From the NCBI GenBank assembly GCA_007556525.1, contig SWJS01000007.1:84791-148790 (forward strand): a DNA stretch of 64,000 nucleotides, read 5' to 3'. Position numbers and translations under genes: made by a program. Shown here one piece after another: positions 1 through 8,413 of the stretch; within the stretch, counting starts at the first letter, position 1; every line of letters begins with the position of its first letter. The stretch is from Lysobacteraceae bacterium CU05-9 (GTDB lineage Bacteria; Pseudomonadota; Gammaproteobacteria; Xanthomonadales; Xanthomonadaceae). The notes below the pieces were generated by a model, which was not told the origin of the DNA, made no database searches, and saw nothing but the letters and a program-made list of their open reading frames with translations.

Positions 1-412
1 CGCTGTAAACCCCGAGCCACAGCGTGCGTGGTCCGTTCTTCAGCAAATCTTGCATCACCACATCCATCATGATCGCGCCAAGTCCCTGCCCCGTGCGCGA
101 TGGATCCACATAAAACCGCTTGATTTCACCGTCACCTGCAACAATTTCCGGGTGTGGCAAAGTGGCCTTTCCGATCAATGCGAAACCGACTGCATCGTCA
201 CCATCGAACAGTAGCCAAGTCGCATTTGAAGGATTCGTCAGCGTCTCAATGATCGCCTGTTCGCCGTAAGCCAAATGCAGGTAGTCCGTCAGATCCTTGG
301 TGCTGTATAGATGCCCAAATTTCTCGACGAACGTTGCATTCGCCATGCGCGCGACGAGATCGGCATCATCCACCGTTGCCTTGCGCGCACTGAGATTGCC
401 GCCTAATTTCAC
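1..412 (-). CDS. GNAT-family N-acetyltransferase (partial, C-terminus beyond window)
   Basis: The minus-strand frame starts at a GTG (412-410) that overlaps the aspS stop as GTGA, so it is translationally coupled to aspS. It stays open to the window edge, about 137 residues. The translation has typical GNAT features: a beta-strand segment [20 protein letters not shown], which matches the acetyl-CoA pyrophosphate-binding motif A (R/Q-x-x-G-x-G/A shape, here R-T-G-Q-G-L-G-A), followed by LWLGVY at the edge. GNAT enzymes transfer an acetyl group from acetyl-CoA to an amine; the substrate cannot be told from sequence. The C-terminal end is cut off by the window, so this is not evidence of a pseudogene. 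Confidence 0.8.
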   Translation of the reverse strand, partial: MKLGGNLSARKATVDDADLVARMANATFVEKFGHLYSTKDLTDYLHLAYGEQAIIETLTNPSNATWLLFDGDDAVGFALIGKATLPHPEIVAGDGEIKRFYVDPSRTGQGLGAIMMDVVMQDLLKNGPRTLWLGVYS

Positions 413-2184
413 TCGGACTTTGCAGCCTTCGGTCGAACGCTGATGTGCACTTCCGCCAACTGCTCATCCGGCAATGGCGATGGCGCATCGGTGAGCAAGC
501 ATTGTGCGCCGGTGGTTTTCGGAAATGCAATGACGTCACGGATGGATTCCGTACCGGCCATCAACGCCGCGATCCGGTCGATACCGAACGCCACGCCACC
601 ATGCGGCGGCGCGCCGTACTTCAATGCATCCAGCAAAAACCCGAACTTCGCCCGTTGCTCTTCCTCGTTGATGCCAAGCAAGTCGAACACCGCGGATTGC
701 ATCTGAGAATTGTGGATGCGGATCGAACCACCACCAATTTCGTTGCCGTTGAGCACCATGTCGTAGCCGCGGGACACGGCGTTCCTCGCGTTGGCCTTCA
801 GGTCTTCAATGTCATTCACTGCTGGTGCCGTGAACGGGTGATGCAATGCGACGTAGCGGCCCGCTTCATCGTCATATTCGAACATCGGGAAGTCGGTGAC
901 CCACAAAGGCTTCCAATCGCCGTCGCGCATCAAGCCGAGGTCCTTGCCGAGTTTCAGGCGCACCGCACCCATGAAGTCTGACGCGACTTTCTCGCTCGAA
1001 GCACCAAACAAAATCAAATCACCCGCAACCGCACCCGTGCGCTCAAGCAACGCAGCCAATGTCGCTTCATCGAGGAACTTCGCGATTGGAGAGTTGACGC
1101 CTTCGGCTTCGACCTTCATCCAGGCCAAGCCCTTCGCGCCGTATTTCGCGGCGTGCGCAGCAACTTCATCAATTTGCTTGCGCGACATCGTCGCCGCACC
1201 CGGCGCACGCAACGCAATCACGCGGCCGTCTTCCGAGTTAGCAATGTCGGCAAACACCTTGAATTCAGAGGTTTCGACAAGATCGGCAATATCCGTAAAC
1301 GCCATGTCGAAACGCAGGTCTGGCTTATCCGAACCATACAGGCGCATCGCTTCCGCATACGTCATGCGTGGGAATGGATTCACGAGTTCAACGCCTTTCA
1401 CTTCACGGAACACGTGACGGATCATGTCTTCGGTCAGGTCTTGCACGTCCTTTTCGGTCACCCACGCGAACTCCATGTCGAGTTGCGTAAATTCCAGCTG
1501 ACGGTCAGCACGCAAGGCTTCATCACGGAAACAACGCGCAACTTGATAGTAGCGGTCGAAGCCGGCCATCATCAAAATCTGCTTGAACAACTGCGGCGAT
1601 TGCGGCAACGCATAGAATTCACCGGCATGCATACGTGCAGGCACGAGGAAGTCACGCGCACCTTCCGGTGTTGCCTTCGTCAAAATCGGCGTCTCAATAT
1701 CCTGGAACCCGCGGTCATCAAGATACTTGCGCAACTCGCGGACAAGCTTCGTGCGCGTACGCATCATCGCCTGCATTTCCGGGCGGCGCATGTCGAGGTA
1801 GCGGTACTTCAAACGCGTTTCTTCGCCGGGATTCTCGTGTGCGTGGAACGGCAATGGCTCTGCCTTGTTCAACACGTTGATTTCCTTGGCGAGGATTTCG
1901 ACTTGGCCGGTACGGATTTTGTCATTCACTGAATGGCGCTTGCGCACGACACCCGTGATCTGCAGGCAGTATTCGTAACCCAGTTGCGATGCCGTTGCGA
2001 TCACGGCCGCATTGTTCGGATTGTCTGCATCCGGTTCCGCTACAACTTGCACGATCCCTTCATGGTCACGCAGATCGATGAAGCAAACGCCACCGAGGTC
2101 GCGGGCCACGTCGGCCCAACCGCAAAGCGTCACTGTTTGTCCAATCATCGACTCGTCGATCAAGCCGCAGAAATGCGTCCGCAT
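409..2184 (-). CDS. aspS: Aspartyl-tRNA synthetase
   Basis: A 591-residue class II aminoacyl-tRNA synthetase that charges tRNA-Asp with aspartate in the cytoplasm. The N-terminal OB-fold anticodon-binding domain (about 1-110, including [20 protein letters not shown]) is followed by the class II catalytic core. Motif 2 is in [18 protein letters not shown], the bacterial GAD insert spans about 280-420, and motif 3 is near the C-terminus ([13 protein letters not shown]). The length matches the bacterial family (about 590). Whether it is discriminating or also charges tRNA-Asn cannot be settled here. It sits between fmdB upstream (31 bases) and a coupled GNAT gene downstream, probably one minus-strand transcript. 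The start is the ATG at 2184. Confidence 0.97.
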   Translation of the reverse strand: MRTHFCGLIDESMIGQTVTLCGWADVARDLGGVCFIDLRDHEGIVQVVAEPDADNPNNAAVIATASQLGYEYCLQITGVVRKRHSVNDKIRTGQVEILAKEINVLNKAEPLPFHAHENPGEETRLKYRYLDMRRPEMQAMMRTRTKLVRELRKYLDDRGFQDIETPILTKATPEGARDFLVPARMHAGEFYALPQSPQLFKQILMMAGFDRYYQVARCFRDEALRADRQLEFTQLDMEFAWVTEKDVQDLTEDMIRHVFREVKGVELVNPFPRMTYAEAMRLYGSDKPDLRFDMAFTDIADLVETSEFKVFADIANSEDGRVIALRAPGAATMSRKQIDEVAAHAAKYGAKGLAWMKVEAEGVNSPIAKFLDEATLAALLERTGAVAGDLILFGASSEKVASDFMGAVRLKLGKDLGLMRDGDWKPLWVTDFPMFEYDDEAGRYVALHHPFTAPAVNDIEDLKANARNAVSRGYDMVLNGNEIGGGSIRIHNSQMQSAVFDLLGINEEEQRAKFGFLLDALKYGAPPHGGVAFGIDRIAALMAGTESIRDVIAFPKTTGAQCLLTDAPSPLPDEQLAEVHISVRPKAAKSE

Positions 2185-2214
2185 GTTTATGTAAACTCCG
2201 AAAAAATTCTATTG

Positions 2215-2466
2215 TCAGTCCGCAGACTTCGAATCTGCTGACGGTGCCGATGGTGCGTCGGCGAGATTGCGCTTCTTGTCCTTATCCGACTTGAAATCCG
2301 TTTCATACCAACCGCCGCCGGCCAGTCGAAACTGTGGCGCGGTCAATTGACGGTGCACGGATTCCTTGCCGCATGACGGACAAGTCGTGGGATCTGGGTC
2401 AGACATGCGCTGCAGACGATCGAAATCATGACCGCAGGCATCACAATGAAAGGCATAGATAGGCAT
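2215..2466 (-). CDS. FmdB-family zinc ribbon protein
   Basis: An 83-residue small protein beginning MPIYAFHCDACGHDF, the signature of the FmdB/CxxC putative regulatory family. Two CxxC pairs (C8/C11 and C29/C32) should bind one zinc. The C-terminal half is charged and low in complexity (Asp/Lys, then Ala/Ser-rich), as is common in the family. FmdB proteins were named from a formamidase operon, but their role in proteobacteria is unclear. The gene commonly lies just upstream of aspS, as here, so co-transcription is likely. The sequence TAAAAT lies just upstream of the start on the minus strand and could be a -10 element. Confidence 0.88.
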   Translation of the reverse strand: MPIYAFHCDACGHDFDRLQRMSDPDPTTCPSCGKESVHRQLTAPQFRLAGGGWYETDFKSDKDKKRNLADAPSAPSADSKSAD

Positions 2467-2519
2467 AACCCACTATTTTAAGCGTTTCAGCCCCACGAAT
2501 CCACGCATTTGCGCGGTTC

Positions 2520-4379
2520 TTACTCGTAAAACTCCAGCAGTTCCTCTTCGGCCTGCGCCAATCGTGCAGCCACTTGAGAGCGTTCTGCGACCAGGGCATT
2601 CGCCTTGTCGATGTCGGCATTGAACAGCTCGGGATCGGCGAGGTCGAGATCGATCGTTTTGAGCTGCGATTCGAGCTCCGCAACCGTGGCTTCTGCACTG
2701 GCCAATTTGTGCGTGTTGACCTTGCGCGGCTTCGCGGCAGACGGTGGAGGCGGTTCAACTTGAGCGACCGGCGTTGGTTTGCCCGCTTTCTTCGCACCAT
2801 CACCGCTGTTATCACGCGTCCGCAGCCACGAAGCGTACTCATCCAAATCGCCGTCAAACGGCTGCGCAACACCATCCGCAACGCGCCAGAACGTATCGCA
2901 AACCAATCCGATCAAGTGTCGATCGTGCGAGACCATTACGATCGCACCGTCAAAATCACTCAACGCCTCCGCCAGCGCTTCACGCATCTCGAGATCCAAG
3001 TGGTTTGTCGGTTCGTCGAGCATCAGAACGTTCGGTTGTTGGAACGCAATCATCGCCAAAGCCAATCGCGCCCGCTCGCCACCGCTGAAACCATCGACCG
3101 ATTCAAACGCGCGGTTACCCGGGAAATTCCACTTACCCAGGAAGTCACGCAAGACCTGCGTCGACGCATCCGGTGCCAAGTCCGACAGATGATCAATCGG
3201 CGAGCGGCCCTCCTGCAATGATTCGACCGTGTGTTGCGCGAAGTAGCCAATCCGCAGATCCGGATGCGCACCACGTTCGCCGCTGAGCAACGGAATTTCC
3301 TTCGTCAGCGATTTCACGAGCGTGGACTTACCCGCACCATTCGGTCCGAGCAACGCGATGCGATCGCCCGCTTCCAACGCAAACGACACGTTATCGAGAA
3401 CCACGTGATCGCCATAACCACAATCCGAATCGGTCACGCGCAACAAGGCGTGCGGCAACTTCACGGGCTCAGGAAATTCGATATGCAACGAACGTTCCGC
3501 ACGAACGGCTTCCGTACCTTGCAACTTCTCGAGACGCTTCATGCGGCTTTGTGCCTGCTTCGCCTTCGATGCCTTGGCCTTGAAGCGATCGATGAACTTT
3601 TGGAGGTGTTCCCGCTCCGCCTGTTCCTTCTCGTGCGCAATCTGTTGCAAACGCAAATGCTCAGCACGTTGACGCTCGAACTGCGTGTAATTGCCGACGT
3701 ACAGCTTCACGCGGTTGTCGTTCAAATGCACGGTATGCGTCGTCACACCATCGAGGAACTCACGGTCGTGCGAAATCATCAGCAATGTGCCCGGATATTT
3801 CAGCAACCATTGCTCAAGCCACAACACCGCATCGAGATCCAAGTGGTTCGTTGGTTCGTCGAGCAGCAACAGATCCGACGGCATCATCAATGCACGCGCA
3901 AGATTCAATCGAACACGCCAACCACCTGAAAATGCCTTCACCGGACGATCATGGGTATCTGCGCTAAAACCCAGCCCATGCAGCAACTTCCCCGCTCGCG
4001 CCGTGGCGTCATAGCCCTTCAGCGCCTCCATCTGCAGATGCGCCTCGGCAACCGCTTCCCAGTCTTCGCGTTCAACCGCTTCCCGCTCGGCAACGATCAC
4101 GCGATGGACCGCGTCATCACCCGACAAAACAAATTCCAGCGCCGACTCTTCCAGCGCAGGAGTTTCCTGGGCAACCGAGGCGATGCGCACGCGGTTGGGC
4201 ACATCGATATCACCGGTGTCAGCTTCAACTTCACCTTGAATCGCTGCAAACAGTGACGACTTCCCCGTTCCATTGCGACCGATGACGCCAATGCGCCAGC
4301 CGTTGTGCAATGTGAGGTCGACGTTGGACAGCAGCAGTCGCTCACCGCGGCGTAACGCAAAATTCTTGAACGCAATCAT
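2520..4379 (-). CDS. yheS: ABC-F family ATPase, YheS-like
   Basis: A 619-residue soluble ABC-F protein with two ATPase domains. Walker A GRNGTGKS and signature FSGGWR mark the first; GPNGAGKS and FSGGERARLA mark the second. Both carry LLLDEPTNHLDLD-type Walker B motifs, joined by a charged linker (about 240-310), with a coiled-coil C-terminal region (about 560-619) rich in Glu/Lys. The opening MIAFKNFALRRGERLLL and the segment SHDREFLD match Escherichia coli YheS closely. ABC-F proteins act on the ribosome (translation factors), not in transport. A start at 4379 is preferred over 4421 because homologues begin at MIxF. It is divergent from the ybaL-like gene with only 40 bases between starts, which must hold both promoters. 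Confidence 0.93.
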   Translation of the reverse strand: MIAFKNFALRRGERLLLSNVDLTLHNGWRIGVIGRNGTGKSSLFAAIQGEVEADTGDIDVPNRVRIASVAQETPALEESALEFVLSGDDAVHRVIVAEREAVEREDWEAVAEAHLQMEALKGYDATARAGKLLHGLGFSADTHDRPVKAFSGGWRVRLNLARALMMPSDLLLLDEPTNHLDLDAVLWLEQWLLKYPGTLLMISHDREFLDGVTTHTVHLNDNRVKLYVGNYTQFERQRAEHLRLQQIAHEKEQAEREHLQKFIDRFKAKASKAKQAQSRMKRLEKLQGTEAVRAERSLHIEFPEPVKLPHALLRVTDSDCGYGDHVVLDNVSFALEAGDRIALLGPNGAGKSTLVKSLTKEIPLLSGERGAHPDLRIGYFAQHTVESLQEGRSPIDHLSDLAPDASTQVLRDFLGKWNFPGNRAFESVDGFSGGERARLALAMIAFQQPNVLMLDEPTNHLDLEMREALAEALSDFDGAIVMVSHDRHLIGLVCDTFWRVADGVAQPFDGDLDEYASWLRTRDNSGDGAKKAGKPTPVAQVEPPPPSAAKPRKVNTHKLASAEATVAELESQLKTIDLDLADPELFNADIDKANALVAERSQVAARLAQAEEELLEFYE

Positions 4380-4419
4380 GGTGAATATTGTAAAGCCTGC
4401 TAGCTGATACCATGACCGC

Positions 4420-6111
4420 ATGACTCATGCGACATCGCTAATTTTTATCTTGACGGCGGGCTTTGTTCTCGCTTTCATCTTTGGAGCGATCGCTTCACGC
4501 CTGAAACTCTCGCCATTGGTGGGCTACATCCTCGCCGGTGTCATCGCAGGCCCCTTCACACCGGGCTTCGCCGCCGATCCGAATCTGGCACAGCAACTTG
4601 CAGAAGTCGGTGTGATCCTGCTGATGTTCGGCGTCGGTCTGCATTTCTCGATTGACGACCTGCTCTCCGTCCGCAATACTGCGCTGCCCTCTGCCCTGAT
4701 CCGCGTCAATGTGTTCACATTGGTTGGCTGGGGCGCTGCCGTGATGTTCGGCTGGGGTCACGGCGCCGGTCTCGTTTTCGGCCTCGCGTTGTCGGTCGCC
4801 AGTACGGTGGTTTTGTTGCGCGCCTTGGAATCCCGCGGGCAAATCGAAACCGAAAAAGGCCGCACGGCAATCGGCCTTCTGGTCGTCGAAGATTTGATCT
4901 GTGTGTTCACGCTGGTGATGTTGCCGGTGATTGCACCCTATTTTGTCGGTGGCGCGGAGCCAAGTGCATTCGCATTGATCAAGGCCATCGGCATCGCGAT
5001 CTTCAAAGTCGGTGCGTTCGTTGCATTGATGCTCATCGTGGGAACACGCATGATTCCTTGGGTACTGGAAAAAACCGCCGCCCTCGGCTCACGCGAACTC
5101 TTCACTCTGGGCATCCTCGCCATTGCTTTGGGTGTGGCGTTCGGCTCATCGTATTTCTTCGGAGTGTCGTTTGCGTTGGGAGCGTTTTTTGCAGGGACGT
5201 TGTTGAACGGATCGGAGTTCAGCAAGCAAGCCGCAGACGAAACGTTGCCATTGCGCGATGCATTCGCCGTCTTGTTCTTCGTGTCCGTCGGCATGTTGTT
5301 CGATCCGCTCATCTTCATTGAAGAGCCGCTGAAAGTTTTGATCACCGTGTTGATCGTCGTCGCCGTGAAAGCGTTGCTCGGCTACTTGATCGTTTATTTC
5401 GTCACCAAGCAAAAAGGCGCCGGCATCCTCGCAGGTGTCGGTCTCGCACAGATTGGCGAATTTTCCTTCATTCTCGGATCGCTTGGATTGTCGCTGAAAA
5501 TGTTGCCGAAGGATGGCGCGGACATGATCCTCGCCGCAGCGATCGTGTCGATCATGCTCAACCCTTTCATGTTGAAGATTTTTGATCGCTGGAAAGCGAA
5601 GCAGGACCTCATTGACACAAGTGATCGCGCGTATCAATTGATACCCACGCCGGAAAGCGAACTCAAAAGCCACGTCATCGTCGTCGGCTTCGGCCGCGTG
5701 GGTCAGGAGATCGCAAATGTCTTGAAGCCGCGTGGCGTATCACTCGCGGTGATTGATGCGGAGTTGCGCTGGATCGAGAAGGCGCGCGAACAAAGCATCC
5801 CTGCAATGCTCGCAAACGCGAACAACCCGGGTGCCTTGAGTGCGCTAAGCCCGCAGACGGCTACGATTGCGATCATCGCCATTCCAAATGTGTTGGAAGG
5901 TGGCGAAATCATCAATCACTTGCGTCAACTGAATCCCAGCTTGAGCATCATCGCGCGTGCGCATAGCCAAGCCGCAATGAAGCATTATCTCGAGCATGGC
6001 GCCGATGCGGCGGTACTCGCAGAGCGCGAGCTCGCACATAGCCTTGGTGAGATGGTGATGGCACTGCCCCAGTATCGAGGCAGTGCGCAGCTTCCCCAAA
6101 CCGTTCGCTGA
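4420..6111 (+). CDS. ybaL: YbaL-type monovalent cation:proton antiporter (CPA2) with RCK domain
   Basis: A 563-residue inner-membrane protein. The first ~390 residues form about 12-13 hydrophobic segments of the CPA2 exchanger family, with a start (LSPLVGYILAGVIAGPFTPG, ELGVILLMFGVGLHFS-like) that resembles E. coli YbaL (RosB) more than KefB or KefC. Residues about 417-540 form an NAD-binding RCK/TrkA-N domain (HVIVVGFGRVGQ). Family members exchange K+ or Na+ for H+ and the RCK domain gates by nucleotide. No glutathione-linked partner (KefF/KefG) lies beside it. The gene converges directly on btuB: the two stop codons abut at 6111/6112 with no spacer, so transcription interference or a terminator inside the coding ends is likely. 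Confidence 0.92.
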   Translation: MTHATSLIFILTAGFVLAFIFGAIASRLKLSPLVGYILAGVIAGPFTPGFAADPNLAQQLAEVGVILLMFGVGLHFSIDDLLSVRNTALPSALIRVNVFTLVGWGAAVMFGWGHGAGLVFGLALSVASTVVLLRALESRGQIETEKGRTAIGLLVVEDLICVFTLVMLPVIAPYFVGGAEPSAFALIKAIGIAIFKVGAFVALMLIVGTRMIPWVLEKTAALGSRELFTLGILAIALGVAFGSSYFFGVSFALGAFFAGTLLNGSEFSKQAADETLPLRDAFAVLFFVSVGMLFDPLIFIEEPLKVLITVLIVVAVKALLGYLIVYFVTKQKGAGILAGVGLAQIGEFSFILGSLGLSLKMLPKDGADMILAAAIVSIMLNPFMLKIFDRWKAKQDLIDTSDRAYQLIPTPESELKSHVIVVGFGRVGQEIANVLKPRGVSLAVIDAELRWIEKAREQSIPAMLANANNPGALSALSPQTATIAIIAIPNVLEGGEIINHLRQLNPSLSIIARAHSQAAMKHYLEHGADAAVLAERELAHSLGEMVMALPQYRGSAQLPQTVR

Positions 6112-7956
6112 TTACTGGCTGTAACGCAGCGTCAGCAGCCAGTTGCGACCTGGCTCGTTGTACCACGAAGCGCTTTCGTAGAAGCGGTTAAACACATTTT
6201 CGACGCTAGCATCCAAACGCCACGATGGTGTCAACGCGTAGCTCGTGCGCAGATCCAGTCGGCCATAACCACCCAGTGCCGTGCGATTCGCTAACTCTTC
6301 GTAACGCTTGCTCAGTGCCATGAACGTACCGCCCACACGGAAACGATCACTCAAAGGATAATCCGCATCGATGCGCGCCATGTTCTTCGCACGGCGTGGC
6401 AATAACTTACCGTCGTACATTCCGCCGTCTTGCTTCGGCGAAAGGAACGTCAACTGCGAGTTCAACTGCAGATCGCCGGCGCGAGCTTGGTGCTGCAATT
6501 CCAGACCGCGCAACAAAGCGTGATCGATATTGTTCGGACCACCGTAAGGTGGCAACGAAGAATCGTGTGCAATCAGGTTGTCGACCTTGTTCTGGAACGC
6601 ATGTGCGGACCAAGTGCCATACAACGACTTACGCGTCAGTCCCACTTCAATGTTGCGTGCGCTTTCCGGCTTCAAGTTCGGATTGCCGTAGTACGGGTAG
6701 TACAACTCGTTGAACGATGGTGCCTTGTACGCAGTACCTGCGGACAACGTCAGCTTGGTGCGCGAATCAAACGCGAGACCCCAAATGATGCTGCCCGTGG
6801 TTTTGCCACCGAATTGCGAGTTGTCATCACGGCGTGCATTCAACTGCAAATCATGGCGCTCTGCGAAGTGCGTCGAGAACTGCGAATACAGCGCACGGTT
6901 GTAGCGTTGCCGCGAAGCGAAATTGGTATCGCCGCCGATGCGGTCACGCAGACCATCCCAACCGACGATCAACTTGGACGCATCCGCAACGGCGAACTCA
7001 CCTTGCAAACCGGCGCTTGCACGACGACTGGAAACCGAACCGACATACTTGCCGTTGTGCGAACTGATGCTGTCGTCAAAGCTTTGACCGACCTTCACCA
7101 ACAACGATGCCCGTGGATTGAAAGAGACGCGCGTATCCAAACCAAAAACGTGTTGCTCCACATCCGCATGATTGGAGTATGAGCCGTCAAAATCGTTTTT
7201 GCCCTTAATAAACAACGCAGTCGCATTTGACGTCACGCGGTCGGTCCACTTCACGGTACCGTTCGCCGACACCGAATTATTCGTGTAACCATCGCGATCC
7301 GGTTCATCGGTGTAGCAACCCTTGAACAAGGTGCCACTACCGCGACATGCGTTGATGCCATCAGTATCCGTATGCGCAAAGTTCACGCCGAAACGCGTAC
7401 GTTCCGTGCTACCTGCAACACCGGCTGACAAGCTGCGATAGTTATTCGAGCCAACCGCAACGCTGAAGTTTGGACGTACACCCGTTGCATCCTTACGCGT
7501 AAAAATTTGCACGACGCCGCCAATCGCATCCGAACCATACAAGGACGAGAATGGACCACGCACGATTTCAATGCGGTCGATTTGATCGAGTGGAATGTCC
7601 TGGAATGCTTCTTTACCTGCAGTTGCCGAACCCACGCGCACACCGTCGATCAGGAACAAGACATGATCCGATTCGGTACCACGCAAAAACATCGAGCTTT
7701 CCTTACCCATGCCGCCCATGCGCGTCGTCGTGATGCCGGCGCTGGCTTGCAGCAAGTCACCCAGCGAACGTGGTTGCAGACGCTCAATGTCCGTACGCGT
7801 AATCACGGTATTCGCAACGAGTGATGGATCCTGTCCTTCAATCGAACGCGTGCCGGTCACCAGCACGGTGTCGCCGACCTTGATGACGTCCTGCGCGTTC
7901 GCGCTCGCGCCAATCAACGCCAGTGCCAGGATGGAAAACTTAAATTTTGAACTCAC
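6112..7956 (-). CDS. btuB: TonB-dependent cobalamin receptor BtuB-like
   Basis: An outer-membrane receptor of 614 residues from a GTG start at 7956, chosen because GGGAG lies 8 bases upstream and a clean signal peptide follows (SSKFKFSILALALIGASANAQ). This is the same length as E. coli BtuB. A TonB-box-like DTVLVTG sits at the mature N-terminus, then the plug domain (residues about 25-140: RSLGDLLQAS, FLRGTESDHVLFLIDG, RIEIVRGPFSSLYGSDAIGG), then a 22-strand-type beta barrel ending in NWLLTLRYSQ with a C-terminal aromatic-rich strand. The cobalamin riboswitch upstream makes cobalamin, or another corrinoid, the likely ligand. No btuCDF or cobalamin biosynthesis genes are in the window, so the inner-membrane part of uptake is encoded elsewhere. 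Confidence 0.93.
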   Translation of the reverse strand: MSSKFKFSILALALIGASANAQDVIKVGDTVLVTGTRSIEGQDPSLVANTVITRTDIERLQPRSLGDLLQASAGITTTRMGGMGKESSMFLRGTESDHVLFLIDGVRVGSATAGKEAFQDIPLDQIDRIEIVRGPFSSLYGSDAIGGVVQIFTRKDATGVRPNFSVAVGSNNYRSLSAGVAGSTERTRFGVNFAHTDTDGINACRGSGTLFKGCYTDEPDRDGYTNNSVSANGTVKWTDRVTSNATALFIKGKNDFDGSYSNHADVEQHVFGLDTRVSFNPRASLLVKVGQSFDDSISSHNGKYVGSVSSRRASAGLQGEFAVADASKLIVGWDGLRDRIGGDTNFASRQRYNRALYSQFSTHFAERHDLQLNARRDDNSQFGGKTTGSIIWGLAFDSRTKLTLSAGTAYKAPSFNELYYPYYGNPNLKPESARNIEVGLTRKSLYGTWSAHAFQNKVDNLIAHDSSLPPYGGPNNIDHALLRGLELQHQARAGDLQLNSQLTFLSPKQDGGMYDGKLLPRRAKNMARIDADYPLSDRFRVGGTFMALSKRYEELANRTALGGYGRLDLRTSYALTPSWRLDASVENVFNRFYESASWYNEPGRNWLLTLRYSQ

Positions 7957-8087
7957 GTAACAACTCCCATTCACCCGCCTACCCGCGGGCCTGTCCATTT
8001 TGAAAAAATGCATTGGGAGCATTGCAGAATGCGCAATCAAACGAATACCGGCGCACCCACAACAGCGCCCGCCGCGCTAAGGGTTTA

Positions 8088-8286
8088 CCTCGGGCCGGTC
8101 TCCGGGCTTGTGCATTGACGGGAGCGAGCTCCTGCCGGGAATCCGGCCTTCCCGTGACTTGCGGTCACAGTGGCGAATCGGACTCCAAAAACACTTACCG
8201 TTGCGGGGGCAGCTTTGGACTTGCACGTCACCGCGCTCACCAAATTCCCGTTTCAACTCCGCGATCACGACGAAGTCACCTGAAGT
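8088..8286 (-). promoter_or_regulatory. Cobalamin riboswitch controlling btuB
   Basis: Read on the minus strand, the leader contains the conserved core of the cobalamin family in the right order: GGGAATTTGGTG, then AGCTGCCCCCGCAACGGTAA (8193-8214), then a GGGAAGGCCGG segment, and the B12 box GCCCGGAGACCGGCC (8107-8093). The RNA binds adenosylcobalamin or a related corrinoid and normally lowers expression of the downstream gene. About 130 bases separate the aptamer from the GTG of btuB; this stretch should hold the expression platform. I could not fold it by hand with certainty, so whether control is by termination or by masking the GGGAG site is open. Confidence 0.95.
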
Positions 8287-8292
8287 GCGGAC

Positions 8293-8298
8293 ATTATA
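8293..8298 (-). promoter_or_regulatory. Probable -10 box of the btuB riboswitch transcript
   Basis: A perfect TATAAT on the minus strand lies 7 bases before the predicted 5' end of the aptamer, which would place the start near 8286. No good -35 is seen 16-18 bases upstream (the region is A/T-rich), so the promoter may be weak or activator-assisted. It is back to back with the plus-strand promoter at 8335-8363. Confidence 0.5.
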
Positions 8299-8334
8299 GT
8301 CGATGTCGGGATTTAATAATTTTTTGTGAACGTA

Positions 8335-8363
8335 TTGACAAGGATTTGTTATGAGCGTATCTG
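8335..8363 (+). promoter_or_regulatory. Sigma-70 promoter of the first TonB-dependent receptor
   Basis: TTGACA (8335-8340), a 17-base spacer, then TATCTG (8358-8363). The -35 is consensus. The same arrangement (TTGACA, 17 bases, TATCAG) is found before the paralogous next gene at 10926-10954, which supports both. It implies a start near 8370 and a leader of about 45 bases before the ATG at 8414. Confidence 0.7.
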
Positions 8364-8413
8364 TAAAAAATTACCGACGCGCACTTGCGGGTCATTCAAC
8401 TAGGAGAGCACGA

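Noticed and set aside
4420..6111. Naming the antiporter KefB because of yheS next to it
   Set aside because: The N-terminal membrane segments and length match YbaL; no KefG-like partner gene is present.
8351..8413. Upstream start for the first TonB receptor
   Set aside because: It lies inside the promoter, before any possible transcript start, and would put 21 residues in front of a clean signal peptide.
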